Shown one piece after another: positions 5,615 through 11,215 of a stretch of DNA of 11,215 bases; the first letter of the stretch is position 1; the number at the start of each line of letters is the position of its first letter. The notes beneath the pieces are model-generated. The model was given only the letters and a program-made list of their open reading frames with translations, had not been told where the DNA came from and made no database searches. Position numbers and translations under genes: made by a program. Source of the stretch: Bacteroidales bacterium UBA1223 (lineage in GTDB: Bacteria; Bacteroidota; Bacteroidia; Bacteroidales; P3); assembly GCA_002309155.1 (NCBI GenBank), contig DBXB01000071.1:714-11928 (forward strand), written 5' to 3'.

Positions 5615-7312
5615 TTACTTTTTGTCTGTTTTGAAGGGGTCGATTTTATTGTCCATAAATGTCGGCAGTTGCGTCTCTTTGGAGGTTTTGATGTTGAGGT
5701 ACTTTTGACCTTGTTTAAAGGTGATGTCGATGGGTATTTGCGCTCTATCGAGACGTTTCAGGTCTTTGGCGAGTTCGGGTTGCATAGTCCCGTTCTTGGC
5801 GGCGTAGGACTCGGCAAACTTATAATTGCCGTCACCTTGGGTCTTGAGTATCAAAGCAGCCCATTCGTTAATGGCTTTCTGCATTTTATCGACATTCACC
5901 AAATATTTGCCTTGATTGTCACGTATGAATGCGCCATTGTTTATCATATAATTGAAGCACATGATGTTGGCTGTGCCGTGATCTTCGGTAATGCCAAACC
6001 GTACGTTTTGCAGAATGCTGGCGAGAAAGGTGACGTATGCTTCCTCGACAGAAATGTCGGGAATATCTCCTCTTTCTATCAGGCTCTTGACTACGAAGAG
6101 TCCACAGATATCCGCCTTGGCTTCTTCCCAAGCATTGTATTGATTCTGCAATGCATCGCGTACTGTGCCCTTGTTCGTGATGGTCTTTTTGGCTCCTAAC
6201 CCATGGGCTATTTCATGGAAGCAAACATTATTGAAGAATGCGTCAAACTTAACATGATCCAGTTGTTTTTCGGAGATCATCTCTTTTGCTATGGGTGTGA
6301 GGATTGCGTCGTATTTTGCCTTCATTGCGTTCTTCAGCTGAAGGCGACGAGTGCCTCGCTCTAATTGTATCTTCTCGTTGTTTGGAAGGTTGACGGTTAT
6401 GGTTTTCCCTCCTGCATTGCAGTTGCCGGCATAATAGAGGACATCATAGATGTTGATTTCGTTATTGGTACCGGGTCTCTCTTTCTTGTATTTCTCATCG
6501 CAGGGTAACATTTGCTGCAGTTCTGGCAACATCTCTGTGAAATATGCCAATCGAGAGCTCCATTTTTCGTCTTTGACAAGCACGAGGGCTTCGTATGCTG
6601 TCTTGTAGCCAAAGAGTCCGTCCTCGTGGTTCTCGATGGGACCGAAGACAAAATCAAGACGACTGTCTTTCATATCCATCCATGCCATGTCGCTTTCAGT
6701 ATAGTCGTCAGAGCGAAGGGCTTCGCGGCGCAACTCCAGATATTTTCTCATCCCTTCGTTTTCAGTCATCGGTATGGCTTTTTCAAGTAGGTTGTAGACT
6801 CGTTCAAGCTCGGATTTGTATGCGGTGTGATAGGGGACAACGTTCAAACTGCCTTTTGGGGAGCGTTGGATTACGGTGTAGGGACTTGTCTTGAGGGGGC
6901 CTTTTATTTTTTCAAACTCTTCTTTGGTCATGTCTTCAGGATAAAAGTAGGCTCCCGCCGGCTTGTTGCCATATCCGGGCAGGAATGGCTTGTTGCCGTT
7001 CAGTCGGTCCCATGCTCCGTAATGGATGTTGGCGAGACGTCGCAACGATGGATCTTTAATCTCCTGGAGTTTCTTCTGATAGTCTATTCCGAACGACTGT
7101 TGCCAGAATATCTTATCCATGATTTCGGATATCTGTATGAAGATGTCGATTAGTTCTTTATCTCTGTCGTTCAGCATACCTAAGTCGGCCCGCAGTTCAT
7201 AGGTCGCATACTGTGACTGATTTGATTTTAATTCCATCTTCTGTGCCTGTGCTGATAGGCTTACTGTGGCGAGCACGGCAAGAAAAAGTAATGAAAGAAT
7301 ATATTTTTTCAT
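5615..7312 (-). CDS. Secreted M49-like (dipeptidyl peptidase III-related) zinc metallopeptidase
   Basis: The 565-residue protein begins with a Sec signal peptide (MKKYILSLLFLAVLATVSLSA), with probable cleavage after AQA at about residue 23. There is no lipobox, so a periplasmic location is expected. The zinc motif is HEIAH at 366-370, followed 26 residues later by WEEAKADICGLF at 395-406, in which E397 would be the third ligand. The order HE...H then EExxA(D/E) matches the M49 family. Classical DPP III, however, has a six-residue HExxGH, whereas here the spacing is HExxH, as I recall for the M49-like domain of plant Nudix hydrolase 3 and related bacterial proteins. The conserved GNCNAGGKTITVNLPN segment at 297-312 precedes the site. 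The gene lies 49 bp downstream of the phosphatase gene and shares a terminator with the Sua5-type gene. The actual substrate is unknown. Confidence 0.82.
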   Translation of the reverse strand: MKKYILSLLFLAVLATVSLSAQAQKMELKSNQSQYATYELRADLGMLNDRDKELIDIFIQISEIMDKIFWQQSFGIDYQKKLQEIKDPSLRRLANIHYGAWDRLNGNKPFLPGYGNKPAGAYFYPEDMTKEEFEKIKGPLKTSPYTVIQRSPKGSLNVVPYHTAYKSELERVYNLLEKAIPMTENEGMRKYLELRREALRSDDYTESDMAWMDMKDSRLDFVFGPIENHEDGLFGYKTAYEALVLVKDEKWSSRLAYFTEMLPELQQMLPCDEKYKKERPGTNNEINIYDVLYYAGNCNAGGKTITVNLPNNEKIQLERGTRRLQLKNAMKAKYDAILTPIAKEMISEKQLDHVKFDAFFNNVCFHEIAHGLGAKKTITNKGTVRDALQNQYNAWEEAKADICGLFVVKSLIERGDIPDISVEEAYVTFLASILQNVRFGITEDHGTANIMCFNYMINNGAFIRDNQGKYLVNVDKMQKAINEWAALILKTQGDGNYKFAESYAAKNGTMQPELAKDLKRLDRAQIPIDITFKQGQKYLNIKTSKETQLPTFMDNKIDPFKTDKK

Positions 7313-7361
7313 CGGTGGGTGGATGTTGAGAAATTTCGCTAAGATAATATGATATAATCGC

Positions 7362-8096
7362 TTATAGCTGATTGTTGAGAAAGGTGGTGTTGTCTATTAT
7401 TTTACGTAGGCGTTTGTTATGCTCTATGCCGGCCAACGCATTCACATATCGCATATTGTGCGTGTCGGTGGCTATGTAGTCAACTATGCCGTTTCTCATA
7501 TAGTCATATCCTTTCTCCATGGCTCCGACACCATAGAAGCCTTGGAGAGACAGTATGTTGACCTGAATCTTGACTCCCATATTGAGGATGTCGGATATCA
7601 GTTTGGAATGGATGTTCAGGTAGGGGTATCGCTCGGGGTGCGCCAGGATGAGAGAGTAGCCGGCATCCAAGAACTGTTTGAAGACTTCAATTGGAGAATA
7701 GTCCGAGGTGTGCAACGAGAGCTCACACAACAACTTCTTGCCAGGTAGAGTGAGGGGCTTGTCTTCGGGATGCTTTTCGTATAAGTTGTCGAAACGGTAT
7801 TCACCGGCAACGCCTCCAATCTCGGGGAGATCGTTGTCCCCAAGTTTCCTTAGATGTTCTTTTAGTAGCTCAAACCGTTTTAATATATCTTCCTCTTGGT
7901 TGGGGTAGCGGGCTTGGAAGTGGGGGGTGAAGAATATCTTCTTGAATCCCATCTTTGCCATCTCTCTCAAACAATTCACGGTCTCGTCCAAGGAGGTTGA
8001 ACCGTCATCGACTCCCGGAATCAGATGGCAGTGAATGTCGGTAGTTATCGAACTGAATACCGGTGATTGCTTGTGTAGTTTTAGAAAATCTAACAT
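7362..8096 (-). CDS. PHP-type tyrosine-protein phosphatase (CpsB/YwqE family)
   Basis: This is a metal-dependent protein-tyrosine phosphatase with a PHP fold, 244 residues. Visible metal-site motifs are DIHCHLIPGVDDGS at 20-33 (H22, H24), FTPHF at 56-60 (H59), GEY at 98-100 (E99), LAHPERYP at 151-158 (H153) and ATDTHN at 209-214 (D211, H213). The family usually reverses autophosphorylation of BY-kinases that control capsule or exopolysaccharide export (CpsD, YwqD, Wzc). No kinase, Wza-type export gene or glycosyltransferase lies in this window, so the gene is an orphan with respect to its usual partner. It has its own promoter-like box upstream and is followed by the M49-like gene, with which it may be co-transcribed. 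Confidence 0.9.
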   Translation of the reverse strand: MLDFLKLHKQSPVFSSITTDIHCHLIPGVDDGSTSLDETVNCLREMAKMGFKKIFFTPHFQARYPNQEEDILKRFELLKEHLRKLGDNDLPEIGGVAGEYRFDNLYEKHPEDKPLTLPGKKLLCELSLHTSDYSPIEVFKQFLDAGYSLILAHPERYPYLNIHSKLISDILNMGVKIQVNILSLQGFYGVGAMEKGYDYMRNGIVDYIATDTHNMRYVNALAGIEHNKRLRKIIDNTTFLNNQL

Positions 8097-8174
8097 AGTT
8101 AAGTGAGGTGAGGGGAGTTAAGCGATTGATAATTATAGTACTTGACTATGGTGAGTATGTGGAGTGTGTCTATG

Positions 8175-8182
8175 CAAATTTA
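8175..8182 (-). promoter_or_regulatory. Bacteroidota-type -7 box for the phosphatase gene
   Basis: The minus strand reads TAAATTTG, matching TAnnTTTG. A TTTC lies about 18 bases upstream as a weak -33 candidate. The predicted start near 8169 gives a leader of about 73 bases. The box lies just downstream of the pnp terminator, as expected for a new transcription unit. Confidence 0.55.
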
Positions 8183-8203
8183 CACTTTTTTATCTATATT
8201 GAA

Positions 8204-8243
8204 ACAAAAAGCGGACATTTCTTATGAAGTGTCCGCTTTTTTG
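8204..8243 (-). terminator. Rho-independent terminator of pnp
   Basis: A 16-bp stem pairs 8206-8221 with 8226-8241 around a TTAT loop. Its core is AAGCGGACA against TGTCCGCTT, followed by a T-run on the minus strand. It lies about 36 bases past the pnp stop codon. Confidence 0.9.
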
Positions 8244-8278
8244 ACTGATATAGTCGTGTTATTCTGCTTTAGTCGCTT

Positions 8279-10549
8279 TTATTGTCTGCGGTGTCCGCCA
8301 CCGTCGCCTGAGCTGCGGCGTTCGCCACCGTTTCCGCCCTCGCGTCGACCGTGTCCGTGGTCGCCACCGTGATTGCGGGGACCTCTGTCGCCTTCGCGAC
8401 GTGGACCACGGGGTTTCTCTTCTTCATAACCCTCGGGCTTGGGAAGCAGAGCCTTACGACTCAGTTTCAGTTTGCCGGTCTTCTCGTCGATGGCGATGAT
8501 TTTCACCTGGACGGTGTCGCCTTCATGGAGAAGGTTCTCAAGGGTGTCGGTACGTTTCCAGTCGTATTCGCTGATGTGCATCAGACCCTCTTTTCCGGGG
8601 AGAAATTCGAGGAATGCTCCGAACTCAACAATGCTGACAACCTTGGCATCGTAAATCTGTCCGACCTCGGGAACGGTGCATATATCGCGAATCCATTTGA
8701 TTGCGGCGGCGATGTCGTCTTTGTTCTGCGAGGCGACGTCAACAATGCCGAACTCTCCCTCTTCCTCGATGTTGATGATGGTGTTGGTCTCGGCCTGGAT
8801 TTTCTGGATAACCTCACCACCTTTGCCAATGACGGCACCGATGAAGTCTTTCGGAATCTTGATCTGCTCGATGCGGGGCACGAAGTCTTTATAGTCTGCT
8901 CTCGGTTCGGCGATGGTCTCCTGAATGTGGTCCAGGATATGCATACGTCCCTGGCGTGCCTGCTCAAGAGCCTTGGCGAGTACGTCGTAGCTGAGTCCAT
9001 CGACCTTGATATCCATCTGGCAGGCTGTGATGCCGTCACGGGTACCGCAGACCTTGAAGTCCATGTCGCCCAGATGGTCCTCGTCGCCGAGGATGTCGCT
9101 CAATACTGCCCATTTATCGCCTTTGCTGATAAGTCCCATGGCAATACCTGCAACGGGTTTGCGAATCTTCACGCCGGCGTCCATGAGTGCCAGACAGCCG
9201 GCGCATACGGTAGCCATCGAGCTGGAACCGTTGCTCTCGAGAATATCGCTGACAACGCGGATGGTGTAGGGACATTCCTCTTCGGTGGGCAGAACCTCTT
9301 TCAGAGCTCTCCAAGCCAGATGGCCGTGACCTACCTCGCGGCGGCTGAGACCACGGTTGCCTTTGACCTCACCAGTGGCAAAGCCCGGGAAGTTGTAGTG
9401 GAGCAGGAAGCGGCGGGTGCCTTCAATGACGGCGCCGTCGATTATCTGTTCGTCGAGTTTGGTGCCCAGTGTCACCGTCGAGAGGCTCTGAGTCTCGCCA
9501 CGGGTGAAGATGGCGCTGCCGTGTGCTGAGGGCAGATAGTCCACCTCGCTCCACAACGGACGGATCTCTTCGAGCTGGCGGCCGTCGAGACGGGTACGCT
9601 CGTTGAGCACCATGTCTCGCATGGCTTCGCGTTCGGTGTCATGATAGTAGCGGTCTATCATAAACTGGATATCTTCGGTAAGAGTCTCTTCAGTATAGTT
9701 GGCGTCGATGAATTCCTGCTTGATGGCTTCAAAGCCTTCCTCACGCATATGTTTGTTGGCTATGCCCTGCTTAGAGAAGTCATAGCATTTCTGGTATACG
9801 TCGTCGTGGATGCGCTGACGCAACTCTTCATCGTTGATTTCGTGACAGTATTCACGTTTCTCGGTTTTGCCGGTCTCTACGGTGAGTTCAGCAAGGACGC
9901 GGCACTGGGTCTTGATGGCTTCGTGGGCGGCTTTCAGGGCTCCCAGCATGACATCTTCGCTAACCTCTTTCATCTCGCCTTCCACCATCATGATGTTGTC
10001 TTCGGTGGCGGCAACGATAAGGTCGAGGTCTGCACGCTCGATGTCGGCCATCGGGGTGTTGATCACATACTGACCGTCAAGATAGCTCACACGGACCTCG
10101 CTTACGGGACCGTTGAACGGAATGTCGCTTACTGCCAATGCCGATGCCGCGGCTAAAGCGGCGAGTTGGTCAGGCATGGTGTTCTTGTCGCCTGAGATAA
10201 GGGTGATCTGTACCTGAACTTCGGCATGGAAGTTGTCGGGGAACAGGGGACGCAGGGCGCGGTCCACAAGACGGGCAATCAGAATCTCATGCTCCGACGG
10301 ACGGGCCTCACGTTTGAAAAAACCGCCGGGGAAGCGGCCCATGGCGGCGTATTTCTCTTGGTAGTCAACGGTGAGGGGCATGAAGTCCACATATTCACCA
10401 GCTTCTTTTTTTGCACATACTGTGGCGAGGAGCATGGTGTTGTTCATGCGTACCACAGCGCTACCGTCAGCCTGCTTTGCAAGCTTGCCGGTCTCGATTT
10501 CAATCATGCGGCCGTCGCCGAGATCGAAAGTTTTTTTGATAATGTTCAT
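8279..10549 (-). CDS. pnp: Polyribonucleotide nucleotidyltransferase (PNPase)
   Basis: PNPase degrades RNA 3' to 5' by phosphorolysis, releasing nucleoside diphosphates, and acts as a trimer in the cytoplasm. The 756-residue product has the full family layout: a first RNase PH domain with GRFPGGFFKREARPSE near 72-87, the helical linker, and a second RNase PH domain with DGRQ, FATGEVKGNRGLSRREVGHG and the catalytic DILGDEDHLGDMDFK at about 485-500. These are followed by a KH domain with GAVIGKGG at about 570-577 and an S1 domain at about 626-700 (VGQIYDAKVVSIVEFGAFLEF). The last 43 residues form a low-complexity tail rich in Arg, Gly and His, resembling an RGG RNA-binding region. The gene lies downstream of rpsO, as in many bacteria, with a terminator between them. 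I saw no good promoter box in its own leader. Confidence 0.97.
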   Translation of the reverse strand: MNIIKKTFDLGDGRMIEIETGKLAKQADGSAVVRMNNTMLLATVCAKKEAGEYVDFMPLTVDYQEKYAAMGRFPGGFFKREARPSEHEILIARLVDRALRPLFPDNFHAEVQVQITLISGDKNTMPDQLAALAAASALAVSDIPFNGPVSEVRVSYLDGQYVINTPMADIERADLDLIVAATEDNIMMVEGEMKEVSEDVMLGALKAAHEAIKTQCRVLAELTVETGKTEKREYCHEINDEELRQRIHDDVYQKCYDFSKQGIANKHMREEGFEAIKQEFIDANYTEETLTEDIQFMIDRYYHDTEREAMRDMVLNERTRLDGRQLEEIRPLWSEVDYLPSAHGSAIFTRGETQSLSTVTLGTKLDEQIIDGAVIEGTRRFLLHYNFPGFATGEVKGNRGLSRREVGHGHLAWRALKEVLPTEEECPYTIRVVSDILESNGSSSMATVCAGCLALMDAGVKIRKPVAGIAMGLISKGDKWAVLSDILGDEDHLGDMDFKVCGTRDGITACQMDIKVDGLSYDVLAKALEQARQGRMHILDHIQETIAEPRADYKDFVPRIEQIKIPKDFIGAVIGKGGEVIQKIQAETNTIINIEEEGEFGIVDVASQNKDDIAAAIKWIRDICTVPEVGQIYDAKVVSIVEFGAFLEFLPGKEGLMHISEYDWKRTDTLENLLHEGDTVQVKIIAIDEKTGKLKLSRKALLPKPEGYEEEKPRGPRREGDRGPRNHGGDHGHGRREGGNGGERRSSGDGGGHRRQ

Positions 10550-10624
10550 TGTTTTTTACTTTTTTCCTTGTTGTCCTACATTTCAACACGGCGAACGTCA
10601 CGTCGTGTCGCTGGCTACGGTCTT

Positions 10625-10660
10625 ATAAAAAAAGGCACCGAGGAAATTCTCGGTGCCTCA
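10625..10660 (-). terminator. Terminator or attenuator between rpsO and pnp
   Basis: The stem pairs 10633-10642 with 10649-10658 (GGCACCGAG against CTCGGTGCC, plus an A-T pair) around a 6-base loop. On the minus strand it is followed by seven Ts. It lies 31 bases past the rpsO stop and about 75 bases before the pnp start. Partial readthrough would let the rpsO promoter feed pnp. Confidence 0.9.
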
Positions 10661-10688
10661 ACCATAACCAAATAAATATGAAAAACTA

Positions 10689-10958
10689 TTATTTCCTGAG
10701 GTTGAGTTTCTTGATTATCGCACGGTATCTTTCGATGTCCGTCTCTTTCAGGTAATCAAGCATGCGGCGGCGTTTTCCGACCAATCCGACCAGTGCTCTC
10801 TCTGACACCTGGTCTTTTTTATTTTTCTTCATCAGTTCGGTCAAGTGCTGGATGCGGTAGGTGAAGATGGCTATCTGTGCCTCTGCCGAACCGGTGTCCT
10901 GAGCATTCTTGCCATACTCTGCAACTATTTCTTGTTTTTTCTCTTTTGTCAAATACAT
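10689..10958 (-). CDS. rpsO: 30S ribosomal protein S15
   Basis: S15 is a primary 16S rRNA-binding protein of the small subunit's central domain and helps form an intersubunit bridge. The 89-residue product has the normal family length and matches along its whole length: MYLTKEKKQEIVAEYG, then DTGSAEAQIAIFTYRIQHLTE at about 21-41, LVGKRRRMLDYLK at about 58-70 and an end in KLNLRK. A TAnnTTTG promoter-like box lies about 30 bases upstream, giving a leader of only about 25 bases. That is too short for the pseudoknot operator by which E. coli S15 represses its own mRNA. A terminator follows the gene and pnp lies next. Confidence 0.97.
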   Translation of the reverse strand: MYLTKEKKQEIVAEYGKNAQDTGSAEAQIAIFTYRIQHLTELMKKNKKDQVSERALVGLVGKRRRMLDYLKETDIERYRAIIKKLNLRK

Positions 10959-10989
10959 AAATTGTTCTTTTTTCCTTTAAATGCGGTTG

Positions 10990-10997
10990 CAAAAGTA
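10990..10997 (-). promoter_or_regulatory. Bacteroidota-type -7 box for rpsO
   Basis: The minus strand reads TACTTTTG followed by CAA, an exact TAnnTTTG match. Transcription would start near 10984, about 25 bases before the S15 start codon. No clear -33 TTG is seen at the usual spacing. Confidence 0.6.
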
Positions 10998-11125
10998 CAT
11001 CATTTTTCTATTCTGTTCCCTTTTTTTGTAGAAAAAATGCTCTGTTTTTCTTAAAATGGTGTTTTATAAAGCGATGAACTTTGTTAATAATTCTTAAATC
11101 GGTGTTCGGGGTGCTGTTTTTTGTG

Positions 11126-11133
11126 CAAATGTA
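11126..11133 (-). promoter_or_regulatory. Possible second upstream -7 box
   Basis: The minus strand reads TACATTTG, matching TAnnTTTG. It lies between the tRNA 3' end and the rpsO promoter and would give a leader of about 160 bases before S15. The AT-rich stretch between the two boxes has no convincing reading frame. It may be a second rpsO promoter, a start for a small RNA, or a chance match. Confidence 0.3.
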
Positions 11134-11187
11134 TGGTCGAAAATCTGATTTTTGATCCCTCAATGACTAATTTTTGCTTTCACCTCC

Positions 11188-11215
11188 TGGAGCGACAAAC
11201 GGGGCTCGAACCCGC
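11188..11215 (-). tRNA. 3' end of a tRNA gene, probably tRNA-Gly (partial)
   Basis: On the minus strand, from the right edge inward, the T-arm reads GCGGG, loop TTCGAGC, then CCCGT (four Watson-Crick pairs and one G-U). It is followed by the 7-base acceptor strand TTGTCGC, discriminator T and an encoded CCA at 11188-11190. The 5' half, including the anticodon, lies beyond the window. A U73 discriminator and an acceptor that would begin GCG fit tRNA-Gly best. Cys or Thr cannot be excluded. Confidence 0.8.

Noticed and set aside
5573..6199. Plus-strand open frame of 208 codons antisense to the M49-like gene
   Set aside because: It overlaps the conserved zinc-site part of the M49-like gene and starts inside the shared terminator hairpin. 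No domain is recognisable.
8351..9529. Plus-strand open frame of 392 codons antisense to pnp
   Set aside because: It lies entirely within the certain pnp gene. Long antisense frames are expected in GC-rich, strongly codon-biased genes, and the translation shows no family motif.
11181..11188. AGGAGGTG on the minus strand directly after the tRNA CCA, resembling a strong Shine-Dalgarno site
   Set aside because: No start codon with an open frame follows at a suitable distance, and the other genes here do not use such sites.
1..11215. A novel defence, mobile or biosynthetic system
   Set aside because: No transposase, integrase, nuclease, toxin or multi-gene cassette of unknown proteins is present. 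Nearly all genes belong to familiar housekeeping or transport families.

Overview
The window looks like an ordinary chromosomal stretch of a member of the Bacteroidota, probably Bacteroidales and possibly Prevotella-like. This placement is an inference from several signs. Promoter-like boxes of the Bacteroidota type TAnnTTTG precede several genes, the gene starts lack strong Shine-Dalgarno sequences, and the proteins have Bacteroidales character. A 7-bp AATTGAG-type tandem repeat is also present, of a kind I recall from intergenic DNA of this group.

Layout from left to right: (1) the 3' end of an unrecognised plus-strand gene, closed by a terminator that works in both directions; (2) a minus-strand block read right to left, comprising a POT-family peptide transporter with its own promoter and terminator, a 4'-phosphopantetheinyl transferase carrying an internal short-repeat insertion, a CDF metal exporter, and a lipoprotein whose 3' end appears frameshifted; (3) a plus-strand Sua5/YciO/YrdC gene, divergent from the transporter; (4) a minus-strand M49-like secreted metallopeptidase that converges on the Sua5 gene across a shared hairpin, and upstream of it a PHP-type tyrosine-protein phosphatase; (5) the classical rpsO-pnp pair on the minus strand with a terminator between the two genes; (6) an AT-rich leader region and, at the right edge, the 3' end of a minus-strand tRNA gene, probably tRNA-Gly.

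The genes are mostly housekeeping: translation (S15, threonylcarbamoyl-AMP synthase, tRNA), RNA turnover (PNPase), carrier-protein activation (PPTase), nutrient uptake and metal efflux. They do not form one obvious pathway. I found no CRISPR array, transposase, phage gene, toxin-antitoxin pair or defence island, and I do not think the window holds a new multi-gene system. The most informative anomalies are small. They are a likely +1 frameshift that removes about 40 residues from the lipoprotein, a repeat mosaic inserted inside the PPTase coding sequence, non-canonical catalytic or coupling residues in the POT transporter, CDF exporter and M49-like peptidase, an Arg/Gly-rich tail on PNPase, a palindrome in the POT leader, and a Sua5 promoter box that would leave almost no 5' leader.
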